Assembly (NCBI GenBank): GCA_963850255.1
Contig: CAWKLL010000017.1
Span: forward strand, 1-64,000
Length of the DNA: 64,000 bases
Direction of reading: 5' to 3'
Source of the DNA: J054 sp963850255
GTDB lineage: Bacteria > Pseudomonadota > Gammaproteobacteria > Steroidobacterales > GCA-2729495
Shown: in pieces, positions 15,962 to 25,015 of the stretch
Layout of the letters: each line of letters starts with the position of its first letter
How positions within the stretch are numbered: position 1 is the first letter of the stretch
Program-made: the position numbers and the translations under genes
The notes under the pieces: model-generated
What the model was told of the DNA's origin: nothing
The model's input: only the letters and a program-made list of their open reading frames with translations
Databases searched by the model: none

Positions 15962-17026
15962 ATGAACACCCACTTAATTCGCTTTGCGCCGCTTGTTCTT
16001 GTGTTGCTGCTGGGCGCGGCAACTAGTGTCGCATTCGGCCAGGGTCGCGTAATTCGCGTGACCACGGCGACCGCAGAGCTCGATCGCGTTGAACAGACGG
16101 AGTGGGCGGTTGGCATTATTGAGACTCGGAGTTCCGTGCAGGTGGCCGCTGAGGTTTCAGGCCAGGTTCTCCAGGTCCTGGTGGACGAAGGCCAGGGCGT
16201 AGCAGCCGGGGCAACCCTGGCGGAATTGGACAGCGATGAGTATCGCTTTGATCAGGCCGCTGAACAGTCCGAAGTCCGTCGCCTCGAAACCCTGTTGCGC
16301 CAGCAGCAACGGGAAGTTGACCGTGCGAACCAGCTGTTCGCCGAAAATCTCGTCGCCCGTGATCAGGTGGACAGCATTCAGTCAGAACTCGATGCCTTGC
16401 GCGAACAATTGGCTGGCGCACGCACCCGGGTCTCGGAATCAGACCGTCGGCTCGGAGAAACCAGCCTGCGTGCGCCGGTGCGCAGCCAAGTTGCGTTGCG
16501 CAATATCGATGTGGGCGACTACGTGCAGGTGGGGACTATCGTCTTTGAACTGGTGGACATTGAGAACCTGCGCGTGCGCCTGCCATTCCCCGAATACCGT
16601 GCACCCGATCTTCAACGCGGACAACTGGTGCGCCTGCGCTCAGCGGCGGCCGGCGATGAAAGTATCGAGGCTGCCATCACCGACATTCGACCGGGCGTAA
16701 ACCCGTCCAATCGATCGCTTACCGTGATTGTTGATTTCGACAATCCGGGCGCCTGGCGGCCGGGTGCCAGTGTGCGCGCCGAACTGGTACTGAGTGTGCG
16801 CGAAAATTCCCTGCTGCTGCCACAGGTCGCCGTGGTGAGGCGGCCTGCTGGCGATGTCGTTTATGTGCTGGAGGGCGACCGGGTGAGTGAGCGACCGGTG
16901 CAGCGCGGGGAGCGCCGTGGTCGCATGGTCGAAGTGCTCGACGGCATCAGTGCAGGTGAGCAGGTCGTGGTAGATGGTGCCGGCTTCCTTACCGACGGCA
17001 CTGTCGTTGAAGTGACGGAGCGCTGA
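15962..17026 (+). CDS. RND efflux periplasmic adaptor (membrane fusion protein)
   Basis: A 354-residue membrane fusion protein. The ATG at 15962 opens on a signal peptide (RFAPLVLVLLLGAATSVAFG), so an upstream in-frame start is unlikely. It has a lipoyl-like half (VQVAAEVSGQVLQVLVDEGQGV), a coiled-coil hairpin (about residues 85-145), the return lipoyl half (LRAPVRSQVALRNIDVGDYV) and a beta-barrel with membrane-proximal domain. It bridges the RND pump encoded 1 base downstream to an outer-membrane channel, which is not encoded nearby. Substrate cannot be predicted. Confidence 0.92.
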   Translation: MNTHLIRFAPLVLVLLLGAATSVAFGQGRVIRVTTATAELDRVEQTEWAVGIIETRSSVQVAAEVSGQVLQVLVDEGQGVAAGATLAELDSDEYRFDQAAEQSEVRRLETLLRQQQREVDRANQLFAENLVARDQVDSIQSELDALREQLAGARTRVSESDRRLGETSLRAPVRSQVALRNIDVGDYVQVGTIVFELVDIENLRVRLPFPEYRAPDLQRGQLVRLRSAAAGDESIEAAITDIRPGVNPSNRSLTVIVDFDNPGAWRPGASVRAELVLSVRENSLLLPQVAVVRRPAGDVVYVLEGDRVSERPVQRGERRGRMVEVLDGISAGEQVVVDGAGFLTDGTVVEVTER

Positions 17027-17027
17027 C

Positions 17028-20000
17028 ATGAGCCTGGCCAGGATTTCCGTCCAGCGCTACGTGTTTGCCGCCATGCTGAATGCGCTGATTGTGCTGCTTG
17101 GCCTGGTGGCCTATGACCGCATCGGCATCGAGCGTCTGCCCAATATTGACCTGGCCAAAATCACCGTGCAGACCCTACTGGACGGTGCCAATCCCGAAAT
17201 CGTCGATACCAGTGTGACCAATATTATCGAAGGCGCCATCAGCAGTGTCTCCGGGGTAGATCAGCTGGAATCCATAACCTCTGCCGGGCAATCCAGCGTT
17301 ACGCCGACTTTCCAGCTGGGCAAAGACATTGATGTGGCCTTCAACGAGGTGCAGTCGAAAGTCAGCCAGGTGCAGCGCGACCTGCCGGAAGATGTCGAGC
17401 TGCCGATTATTTCCAAGTCGGAAACCGGCGCGTTTCCGTCTTTCTGGGTTTCCATTTACGGCAATCGAACGATTCAGCAGCTGAATCAGTTCATTCGAAC
17501 CGTGGTGAAGAAACGGCTGGAGACGGTTGACGGCGTGGGCCAGGTGATCATCGGCGGGGAACGTGAACGCACCATCCGCGTAAACCTGAATTTTGAGCGA
17601 CTTGCGGCCTATGGGATTACCGTCCAGGACATCACCGCGGCGTTTAAAAATGAGCATTTTCAGTTGCCCGGCGGCTACCTGGTCGGTGCCGATAAGGAGC
17701 AGCTGCTGAAGCTGGACCTTGAGTATCACGACCCGGAAGCGCTCAAGCGCCTGGTGGTTGGCTCGCGCGGCGGCGTAACCCTTTACCTTCGTGATGTAGC
17801 CAGCATCGAAGACAGTTTGTCCGATGCCCGGCGGGTCGGACGCTTCAACGGTGAACCGGGCGTCAGTCTCGGCATTGTCAAAATTGCCGGTCGCAATACA
17901 GTAGAGATTAATAATGAAATCAAGCGTCGTCTGAATCGCGACATCATTCCCAATCTGCCGCCGGGAATCGAATTCGCTATCTCCAGCGACGACAGTATTT
18001 ACATCCTCGATTTGATTTCCTCGCTGGAAGAACACCTGGTCGACGGTGCGCTGTTTGCCGGCCTGGTGGTCTGGTTGTTCCTGAGGAATTTTCGCGCCAC
18101 CCTGATTGTCGTTGCAGCGATCCCCGTGTCCCTGCTTGGCGCGATTGTGGTCATGTATTTCCTGGATTACTCCTTGAACACCATCACTATGTTGGGGCTG
18201 TTAGTGCTGATCGGTGTGGTGGTGGACGATGCAATCGTGGTGCTGGAAAACATTCAGCGTCGGGTGGAGGAGGGCCAGGATCGGGTGACGGCTTCCATTG
18301 ACGGGGCGCGCGAAGTGCAATTGGCCATTGTCGCTTCTACCCTGGTCATCGCCTGCATTTTTGCCGCGGTCTTATTCGTGCCCGGGATTCCCGGCAAGCT
18401 CATTGGTTCCTTCGGCGTGGTTGTCGCGGCGGGCGTGCTGGCGTCGCTGTTTGTCTCACTAACCCTGACGCCGATGTTGTGTTCGCGGTTTTTGCGCCAG
18501 GCTCCGCGACACGGGGCAGTCTATCAACGCCTTACGGTATGGCTGGACGCGATGGAACGGGCCTATCAGCGCAGTATTGCCTGGAGCCTCCAGCACCGCT
18601 GGCGCGTGGTGTTAATGGCCCTGCTGGTGATTATGGCCACACCGCTGTTGTTCATGCGTCTGGGCTTCGAGTTTTTCCCTCCCGAGGACGAAGGTCAGTT
18701 CCAGGTCACCATTCGCACGCCCACCGGCACCAGCCTGGCCTATGGCGACGAACGCATGCGCCAGATCGAAGACATTATGCTGGCGCGCCCTGAGATTGAG
18801 AGCGTTTTTTCGACGCTGGGCGGCGGCCGTGCCGGCAGCGTTAACCAGGGGCTCATCTATGTGACGATGGTTCCTCGTCAGCAACGCACGATAAAGCAGT
18901 ATGAATTGATTCCGATCCTGCGCGAAGACTTCGCGCAGGTGCCGGGCATCGTTGCTTTGCCGGCACCGTATGGCATTGCCGGTAACAATCGCGGTGAGGC
19001 CCTGAGTTTCAAGTTGCAGGGCCCGGATCTTGAGACCCTGGCCGGCCTGGCGCAGCAATTTCGCGACAAGCTGTCCGAGGATCCGGAGCTCGGTGCCGTC
19101 GATATGGATCTTGAGCTGGATCAGCCGCAGGTGCGCCTGGAGGTCAATCGCGAGCTGGCCTCGGAGCTTGGCCTGCCGACCCGTGAAATTGCCCAGGCAG
19201 CCAACGTGCTGGCCGGTGGGCTGAATGTGGCCAAGTACACCGATGAACCCGGTGACGGCGAGCGCTATGACATTCGCCTCAAGGCGGGCGAGGAAGTGGA
19301 TCTGGCGGATCTTTCCAAAATCTACCTGCGCAGCCCCAACAACGCATTGGTGCGGCTGGATACGGTGGCGCGTTTCACTGAACAGGTCGGGCCGGCGGTG
19401 ATTACCCGGCTGGATCGGCAATACGCGGCCTCGTTCTATGCCGATCCGAGCATTTCCGTGGGCGAAGCGGTTAACCGGGTTCGCCAGGCAGCGCGGGAAT
19501 TTTTGCCGCCCGGTTACGATATTCGACTGCAGGGCGGATCAGAGCAGCTGGAAGAAACTTCTGGCGGCGTTGGTTTTATTTTTCTGCTGGCGATAGCGCT
19601 GGTTTATATGATCCTTGCCAGCCAGTTCAATTCCTTCAGTCAGCCGGTGATCATTATGGTCGCGCAGCCCCTGGCGATTATTGGCGGCGTCGCGGCTCTC
19701 GCTATAACAGGAACTACGCTGAATCTCTATTCCATGGTTGGCTTGGTGTTGCTCATCGGGCTGGTGGCGAAAAATTCGATTTTGCTGGTTGATCTGACCA
19801 ACCAGTATCGCGAGCAGGGCGATGATGTCGATGCCGCCTTGCTGCGCGCCTGCCCGCGGCGCCTGCGGCCGATCCTGATGACTTCACTGACCATTATTTT
19901 TGCCATGCTGGTGCCGGCGCTGGGTATCGGCACGGCCGTTGAATTGTCCGGGCCGCTGTCGGTGGCCGTGATCGGCGGCATGCTCAGTTCCACCCTGCTC

Positions 20001-20108
20001 AGTTTGGTGGTGGTGCCGGCGGTCTATTCCCTGGCGGAAAATGCCAAGCAGCGCGGCATCGCCTGGCGGTTACCCGGGCGCCGGCAGAAAGCCGCGCCAA
20101 GTCCTTAG
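17028..20108 (+). CDS. RND-family inner-membrane efflux transporter
   Basis: A 1026-residue AcrB/MdtB-like pump with two repeats of six helices and two large periplasmic loops. TM1 is near residues 13-30. The TM4 proton-relay region LIGVVVDDAIVVLENIQRR carries the two aspartates. The second repeat has FIFLLAIALVYMILASQFNS and GLVLLIGLVAKNSILLVDLTN. Length and pattern are those of a complete hydrophobe/amphiphile exporter. It forms an operon with the adaptor just upstream. No local TetR or MarR regulator is seen. Confidence 0.94.
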   Translation: MSLARISVQRYVFAAMLNALIVLLGLVAYDRIGIERLPNIDLAKITVQTLLDGANPEIVDTSVTNIIEGAISSVSGVDQLESITSAGQSSVTPTFQLGKDIDVAFNEVQSKVSQVQRDLPEDVELPIISKSETGAFPSFWVSIYGNRTIQQLNQFIRTVVKKRLETVDGVGQVIIGGERERTIRVNLNFERLAAYGITVQDITAAFKNEHFQLPGGYLVGADKEQLLKLDLEYHDPEALKRLVVGSRGGVTLYLRDVASIEDSLSDARRVGRFNGEPGVSLGIVKIAGRNTVEINNEIKRRLNRDIIPNLPPGIEFAISSDDSIYILDLISSLEEHLVDGALFAGLVVWLFLRNFRATLIVVAAIPVSLLGAIVVMYFLDYSLNTITMLGLLVLIGVVVDDAIVVLENIQRRVEEGQDRVTASIDGAREVQLAIVASTLVIACIFAAVLFVPGIPGKLIGSFGVVVAAGVLASLFVSLTLTPMLCSRFLRQAPRHGAVYQRLTVWLDAMERAYQRSIAWSLQHRWRVVLMALLVIMATPLLFMRLGFEFFPPEDEGQFQVTIRTPTGTSLAYGDERMRQIEDIMLARPEIESVFSTLGGGRAGSVNQGLIYVTMVPRQQRTIKQYELIPILREDFAQVPGIVALPAPYGIAGNNRGEALSFKLQGPDLETLAGLAQQFRDKLSEDPELGAVDMDLELDQPQVRLEVNRELASELGLPTREIAQAANVLAGGLNVAKYTDEPGDGERYDIRLKAGEEVDLADLSKIYLRSPNNALVRLDTVARFTEQVGPAVITRLDRQYAASFYADPSISVGEAVNRVRQAAREFLPPGYDIRLQGGSEQLEETSGGVGFIFLLAIALVYMILASQFNSFSQPVIIMVAQPLAIIGGVAALAITGTTLNLYSMVGLVLLIGLVAKNSILLVDLTNQYREQGDDVDAALLRACPRRLRPILMTSLTIIFAMLVPALGIGTAVELSGPLSVAVIGGMLSSTLLSLVVVPAVYSLAENAKQRGIAWRLPGRRQKAAPSP

Positions 20109-20234
20109 GCAGGCAGCTTTTCCAAGCGCCTGCAGAGGGTTATCGCGATAGAGCGACAGCGCCAGGCGAACCAGCGCGCATAGCGCCCGATCTGCGCTTG
20201 TCGAATGCCGCTGCTCACCTCAGGGTGTTGTTGC

Positions 20235-21041
20235 TCAGTAATCCTCACCGCTGGAGTAGGGTGGCAGCTGGCCGATATGAATGCCGCTGTCGACGATCAG
20301 GGTTTCGCCCGTAACCAAACGCGCGCCGGCGCCGATCAGGAAAAACACCAGCGCCTCGGCGATGTCTTCGGCCGTGGCGACTTCTTTCAGCGGCAGTTGC
20401 TGGCGCGTGGATTCCAGCATGGCTTCGTACTGCTCGTCGCCCATACCGCCCTTTAGCCAGCGTGTCTGGATCATGCCGGGCACCACGGTGTTGATGCGAA
20501 TTTCCGGGGCCAACACATGCGCCAGCGATTTGGCCATCAGGTTCAGCGCAGCCTTCGATGCAGCATAGGGAATCGAAGAAGCGATGCCGGTGACGCCGCC
20601 AATGGATGAATCGTTAACGACGGCGCCGCTGCCCAGTTTGCGCATGTGCGGTTCAACGGCACGAATCATCTGGTAGGCGCCGACCACGTTGACGGCATAG
20701 ATATCCAGGAAGTCCTGTTTGTTGACGCCATCCAGCTTCGGGAAAGGATTAAATTTGGTGCGCGCCGCATTGTTAATCAGGTAGTCGATCCGGCCCCAGG
20801 CGTCGACGGCGGCCTGCGCCATGGCCTGGCAGGCTGCGTCGTCGGATACATCGGCCTGAACCGTAATCGCCTCGACGCCCTTGCCGCGGCAAATCTCTGC
20901 GGTTTCTTCGGCCTCTTTCTGGCTGCGGGTGTAGTTCACCACCACGTTGCAGCCGTGCCCGGCCAGCAGGATGCAGGCGGCTGCGCCTACGCCGGTGGCG
21001 GAGCCCGTGACGATGGCAACCTTGCGTTCACTCATGCTCAT
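20235..21041 (-). CDS. Short-chain dehydrogenase/reductase (SDR)
   Basis: A 268-residue classical SDR. The Rossmann glycine motif TGSATGVGAAA lies at the start, NNAA (in YLINNAARTKF) in the middle, catalytic Ser in VNDSSIGG and YAASK near residue 160. The C-terminal GETLIVDSGIHIG fits the FabG-like subclass; NADP(H) is suggested by the basic region NYTRSQKEAEE. It diverges from the dehydratase/lyase cassette at 21293 across about 250 bases. It may supply or remove an oxo group in the same pathway, which is inference from position only. Confidence 0.88.
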   Translation of the reverse strand: MSMSERKVAIVTGSATGVGAAACILLAGHGCNVVVNYTRSQKEAEETAEICRGKGVEAITVQADVSDDAACQAMAQAAVDAWGRIDYLINNAARTKFNPFPKLDGVNKQDFLDIYAVNVVGAYQMIRAVEPHMRKLGSGAVVNDSSIGGVTGIASSIPYAASKAALNLMAKSLAHVLAPEIRINTVVPGMIQTRWLKGGMGDEQYEAMLESTRQQLPLKEVATAEDIAEALVFFLIGAGARLVTGETLIVDSGIHIGQLPPYSSGEDY

Positions 21042-21292
21042 TTTGGTTTTCTCCTCAATTCAATCGCGGCGCGCGGCTGATACGCATTGACTCTCGTCCG
21101 GTCCCGTAGCCCACGGCGGAGGCGGATGTTACCAGACCAGGCAACCTGCCCCGTTTGAATCGGCCGGCCGCGGCGGCCGTCGAGGTCAACAGCAATTGCG
21201 CCGTAAATCATTTGCGGCATCTGCCCGGGGAAAAATGGCGAGTTACGCAGGCGTTTTGGCGCGCCGCGTGAAGTCAAGCTAGAGTAGCGGCG

Positions 21293-22558
21293 ATGACGCA
21301 GACCCTGACCCAGAAAATCCTAGCCCGGGCGGCCGGCCGCTCGCAGGCTGAACCCGGCGAAATCCTGACCTGCCAGGTCGATCTTTGTATGTTGCTGGAT
21401 TCGGGCGGACCGCGGCGGATCTGGCCACGCCTGAAGGAACTTGGCGTTGGTGTGTGGGACCCGGACAAGATTGTGCTGGTCTCGGACCACTTCACGCCGG
21501 CCGTCGACGCAGAGTCCGCCGCAATTCTGCAACTTACTCGTGACTTCGCCAGTGAATTCGGCATCGAAAAATTCTTCGATATGCGCGGCATCGGGCATGT
21601 GCTGCTGGCCGAGCAGGGTCTTCTGCAGCCGGGCATGTTTGCTTGCGGCGGCGATTCCCATTCCAGTATGGGCGGTGCCTTCGGTTGCCTGATGATGGGC
21701 TTCGGCGCCATTGAAATGACCGGTGTGACGGTCAGCGGTGAAATCTGGATCCAGGTTCCGGAGACAGTGCGGGTTAACTGGCAGGGTGAATTCGGTCCGG
21801 GAGTTGCGGCCAAAGACATCATGTTGTTGCTGTGTCGCGAACTGGGCATTGATAACGCATTTCGGGTGGTGGAATTCGGTGGTAAGACCGTCAGCGCGAT
21901 GTCCCTGGCCGAGCGCGGTGTGCTCTGCAATATGGCAGCGGAACTGGGTGCTGAAACCGGTGTGGTGGAGGCGGATGCTGCGACTGTGGCTGCATTACGC
22001 GCCGCCGGTCGGGAGCCGGCCGCCGACGCACTGGCGTGGCGCAGTGACCCCGATGCCAGCTATCTCGCCGTGCATGATTTTGACGCCAGCGTGCTGCCAC
22101 CCCAGGTAGCGGCGCCGCACTCGCCGGCCAATTCCGGTCCGGTAGGTGACTATGCGGGCACCGCCGTTGATCAGGCGTATATCGGTGCCTGCGTTGGCGC
22201 CAAGCTAACGGATCTGCATATGGTCGCCGAGGTGTTGCGCGGGCAACGTGTGGCCAAGGGCACCCGATTGCTGGTGGCGCCGGCCTCGCAGCAGGTGCTG
22301 ATTGATGCCGCCGCCGACGGAACCCTTGAAGTCATCACAGCAGCCGGTGCCTATATGTTGCCCACGGGCTGCGGCGCCTGCGCGGCGCTGGGCGCCGGCG
22401 TGCTCACGGAGAACGAAGTCTGCATCTCATCCACCAATCGAAACTTCAAGGGTCGTATGGGCGCTAATTCTGCCAAGGTTTACCTGGGCTCTCCCTATAC
22501 CGTGGCCGCCACGGCGGTGGCGGGCGTGATTACCGATCCGCGTGAGTTTCTGCAGTGA
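21293..22558 (+). CDS. Aconitase-family hydro-lyase, large subunit (IPMI/dimethylmaleate dehydratase-like)
   Basis: A 421-residue LeuC-like protein. Iron-sulfur ligand cysteines are present as GACVGAKLTD (about residue 299) and the CxxC in TGCGACAALGAG (about 360). CGGDSHSSMGGAFG near residue 120 is the substrate-cluster motif. The usual GSCTNGR is altered to GACVGAK, which suggests a substrate other than isopropylmalate. The small subunit follows with GTGA overlap and then a KRCGH lyase. That gene set matches the known dimethylmaleate hydratase (DmdA, DmdB) plus 2,3-dimethylmalate lyase of nicotinate fermentation. No leuA or leuB is nearby. Exact substrate unknown. Confidence 0.85.
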   Translation: MTQTLTQKILARAAGRSQAEPGEILTCQVDLCMLLDSGGPRRIWPRLKELGVGVWDPDKIVLVSDHFTPAVDAESAAILQLTRDFASEFGIEKFFDMRGIGHVLLAEQGLLQPGMFACGGDSHSSMGGAFGCLMMGFGAIEMTGVTVSGEIWIQVPETVRVNWQGEFGPGVAAKDIMLLLCRELGIDNAFRVVEFGGKTVSAMSLAERGVLCNMAAELGAETGVVEADAATVAALRAAGREPAADALAWRSDPDASYLAVHDFDASVLPPQVAAPHSPANSGPVGDYAGTAVDQAYIGACVGAKLTDLHMVAEVLRGQRVAKGTRLLVAPASQQVLIDAAADGTLEVITAAGAYMLPTGCGACAALGAGVLTENEVCISSTNRNFKGRMGANSAKVYLGSPYTVAATAVAGVITDPREFLQ

Positions 22559-23073
22559 GCGAAGGTTTACAGTCGGTGGAGGGCCGGGCCTGGGTGTTCG
22601 GGGATGGCGTGAATACCGACACCATGGCGCCGGGCCTGTATTTCAAGGCGCCCATGGAGGTGATGGCAAAACACTGCCTGGAGGCGGTGGATCCGTCATT
22701 CGCGCCGGGCGTCAAACCCGGTGACATTGTGGTCGGCGGGCTTAACTTCGGCGTCGGCTCGGCTCGCGAGCAGGCGGCCATGGCCCTGCAGCACCTGGGC
22801 GTCGGTGCCGTGCTGGCGGTGTCTTTCGGGCGCATCTTCTATCGCAATGCGCTGAATTTCGGCATCCCGGCGTTGTTTTTCCCGGCGGCCGGGGAAGTTT
22901 CGGCCGGGGATCAGCTGCGCATCGACGCGCGCGCCGGCAAGATCGACAATCTGACCAGCGGGCAGACCTACACGGTAAACGGACTGCCCGAACACTTGCT
23001 GGCCATGGTGTCGGCCGGCGGGCTGCTGCCGCACCTGAAGCAGCGCATAGCGGCAGGAGAGATTAAATCATGA
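22555..23073 (+). CDS. Aconitase-family hydro-lyase, small subunit (LeuD/DmdB-like)
   Basis: A 172-residue swivel-domain subunit. The start GTG overlaps the large-subunit stop. Family motifs are VFGDGVNTDTMAPGLYFK, GGLNFGVGSAREQAAMALQHLG and SFGRIFYRNALNFGIPALFF, with the GSAREQ substrate-binding loop intact. It associates with the product of 21293-22558 to form a hydratase or isomerase. The TDTMAP version is common in archaeal-type and dimethylmaleate-type enzymes rather than in the proteobacterial leucine enzyme; that reading is by eye. Its stop overlaps the start of the lyase gene. Confidence 0.87.
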   Translation: MSEGLQSVEGRAWVFGDGVNTDTMAPGLYFKAPMEVMAKHCLEAVDPSFAPGVKPGDIVVGGLNFGVGSAREQAAMALQHLGVGAVLAVSFGRIFYRNALNFGIPALFFPAAGEVSAGDQLRIDARAGKIDNLTSGQTYTVNGLPEHLLAMVSAGGLLPHLKQRIAAGEIKS

Positions 23074-23945
23074 GTAGCGCGGCCCAACTGCGCGCGGCGC
23101 TGGCTGCCGACGAGGTACTACTGGCGCCTGGTTGTTATGACGCCCTGACGGCGCTGCTGATTGAGCAGGCCGGTTTCGCCTGCGCCTATCTCGGCGGTGC
23201 CAGCGTGGCCTTTACCAAGCTCGGCCGGCCGGACATTGGTCTCGCGACCATGAGCGAGATGGCTGAAACCATCGCGAATATCTGCGCGCGTGTATCGATT
23301 CCGCTGGTGGTGGACGCTGACAATGGTTTTGGCAATGCCCTGAATGTGCAGCGCACCGTGCGCAGCTACGAGCGTGCCGGCGCGGCCGCTATTCAGCTGG
23401 AAGACCAGACCCTGCCAAAGCGTTGCGGCCATTTGCCTGGCAAGACCCTGATCAGTCAGGCCGAGATGCTTGGCAAGATACATGCGGCCCAGGATGCCCG
23501 GCACAACGACGACACACTGATTATCGCGCGCACCGATGCCATTGCCGTGGCCGGCCTGGATGAGGCCCTGGCGCGCGGTGCGGCTTATGCCGAGGCCGGC
23601 GCAGACGTGGTTTTCGTTGAATCGCCTCGCGATCGTGATGAGCTGGCGCGAGTGGGTGCCGAGCTAAGTCCGAAAGTACCCCTGCTGGCCAATATGGTGG
23701 AGGGTGGCAAGACGCCGATACTGCCGGCTCGTGAACTGGCTGCGCTGGGTTTTCGGCTGGTGATTTTTCCGGGTGCCATGGTGCGTGTTCTGAGTCTTGC
23801 CGGGCAGGAGTATCTGCAGGCGCTCAGGCGGGATGGTTCGACGCTGAACTTCCTGGATCGCATGAATGATTTTGATGCCATCAATGCGGTCATCGGCACG
23901 GATGCGATGCTTGCCGAGGGTGAGCGCTACAAGGGCGACGACTAG
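23070..23945 (+). CDS. Isocitrate lyase/PEP-mutase superfamily C-C lyase (dimethylmalate lyase-like)
   Basis: A 291-residue alpha/beta-barrel enzyme. KRCGH near residue 117 holds the catalytic cysteine loop of isocitrate, methylisocitrate and dimethylmalate lyases. VVDADNGFGN and QLEDQT carry the metal-binding aspartate and glutamate. The EDKxxxxxNS loop of PEP mutase is absent, so it should cleave a C-C bond rather than move phosphorus. Coupling to the two aconitase-type subunits suggests they hydrate an alkylmaleate-type acid and this enzyme splits the resulting malate into an oxoacid and a short acid. 2-Methylisocitrate lyase activity is the main alternative, but no prpC or prpD is seen. 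Confidence 0.87.
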   Translation: MSSAAQLRAALAADEVLLAPGCYDALTALLIEQAGFACAYLGGASVAFTKLGRPDIGLATMSEMAETIANICARVSIPLVVDADNGFGNALNVQRTVRSYERAGAAAIQLEDQTLPKRCGHLPGKTLISQAEMLGKIHAAQDARHNDDTLIIARTDAIAVAGLDEALARGAAYAEAGADVVFVESPRDRDELARVGAELSPKVPLLANMVEGGKTPILPARELAALGFRLVIFPGAMVRVLSLAGQEYLQALRRDGSTLNFLDRMNDFDAINAVIGTDAMLAEGERYKGDD

Positions 23946-24129
23946 GCGCCAGCCGGCTTGCGGCAGCTTGCCGCACGCGGGATCATCCGAGGGTGGCGTC
24001 GACATGTAGCGAGGCACTGAATCAGCGTCTCGGCGAGGCGCAATCCTCGCTGTCTGTGCGAGGTCCGACTCGGGTCGCGAAGTCGAGCCGATGGAAGCCT
24101 TTAGATCCGGCCCGATGACGATTTCCGCT

Positions 24130-24171
24130 GCGCTATTTTCTCCCGCCAGGCGCTAAGGGTATATGCGCTAA
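24130..24171. repeat. Three GCGCTA repeats ahead of the phosphonate cluster
   Basis: GCGCTA occurs at 24130-24135, and GCGCTAA at 24150-24156 and 24165-24171, all on the plus strand. They lie inside the 263-base gap before the dioxygenase gene and are followed by an A+T-rich stretch. They could be operator half-sites for the downstream genes. Short length and uneven spacing leave chance open. Confidence 0.3.
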
Positions 24172-24208
24172 AGATCATTATTATTAGTTATTTAGAGAGA
24201 CTACCTAA

Positions 24209-24988
24209 GTGATTTCCGAGGAAGCAGCCAGTGTGGACGGTCCGCTAAGCCAGGACCAGATCGATACTTTTCGACGCACGGGGTTTCTGGTGGTGCCGGG
24301 TCTTTTTTCGCCGGCTGAGGCCGAAGAATTGTGCGCCTGGGCCGAGGAAGCCCAGGCCTGGCCCGAACGGCGGGGCGGTGCCTGGATGTATTTTGAAGAA
24401 ACGGATGATGGCCGGCGATTGCTCAATCGCATGGAGCGCGTCGTCGCCCATCACCAGGGCTTTGCGCGCGTGGCCGCTGATGCGCGCATGCAGGGCGCCT
24501 GTGGCCAGCTATTCGGCGAACCGGCCCTGTTGTTCAAGGACAAGATCAATTTCAAACTGCCCGGCGGCGGCGGCTTTGAAGCGCATCAGGATGTCCAGGC
24601 CGGCTGGGCGCGTTATGGCCAGCTGCACATTACCGCGCTGATTTCCCTGGACCCGGCCACGCTCGAGAACGGCTGCCTGGAAATGGCCGCCTCGGTGCAT
24701 GATCGCGGTTTGCTGGGCAGCGAATGGGCGCCGTTGAATGATGCAGACCTGGCCGGCGTTGAGTTCCAGCCGATTACCGCCGAGCCCGGCGATGCGGTGT
24801 TTTTCGATTCCTTTGCCCCGCATCGTTCGGCGGCCAACCTGACCAATGAGCGCCGGCGCGTGCTCTACATTACCTACGGTAAATCCTCCGATGGTGATCA
24901 GCTGGAACGGTACTACGCGGACAAATTCAGCAGCTATCCGCCTGACATCGAACGCGAAACAGGCAAGGATTACCGTTATCGTGTCTAG
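24209..24988 (+). CDS. Fe(II)/2-oxoglutarate dioxygenase of the PhyH family (PhnY*-like)
   Basis: A 259-residue phytanoyl-CoA dioxygenase family protein with a GTG start. The iron-binding facial triad is visible: H and D in EAHQD (about residues 125-127) and the distal H in FAPHRS (about 204). An arginine for 2-oxoglutarate follows about 14 residues on. FKDKINFKLPGG just before the HxD is shared, as far as I recall, with PhnY*, which hydroxylates 2-aminoethylphosphonate (AEP) at C1. It sits 27 bases ahead of the PEP mutase, so a hydroxylated phosphonate is the simplest guess. Action on another substrate cannot be excluded. Confidence 0.8.
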   Translation: MISEEAASVDGPLSQDQIDTFRRTGFLVVPGLFSPAEAEELCAWAEEAQAWPERRGGAWMYFEETDDGRRLLNRMERVVAHHQGFARVAADARMQGACGQLFGEPALLFKDKINFKLPGGGGFEAHQDVQAGWARYGQLHITALISLDPATLENGCLEMAASVHDRGLLGSEWAPLNDADLAGVEFQPITAEPGDAVFFDSFAPHRSAANLTNERRRVLYITYGKSSDGDQLERYYADKFSSYPPDIERETGKDYRYRV

Positions 24989-25015
24989 ACCCCGGGCAAT
25001 CAAAAGAGTCAGCGA

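Noticed and set aside
17175..18035. Long antisense frame within the RND transporter gene
   Set aside because: It lies wholly opposite conserved transporter sequence and shows no domain or ribosome site; it is a codon-bias shadow.
21293..23073. Ordinary leucine-pathway leuC-leuD
   Set aside because: No leuA or leuB nearby, the GSCTNGR motif is changed to GACVGAK, and the pair is coupled to a KRCGH lyase, which the leucine pathway does not use.
23070..23945. A second PEP mutase
   Set aside because: It has the lyase loop KRCGH and lacks EDKxxxxxNS, so C-C cleavage is expected rather than phosphorus transfer.
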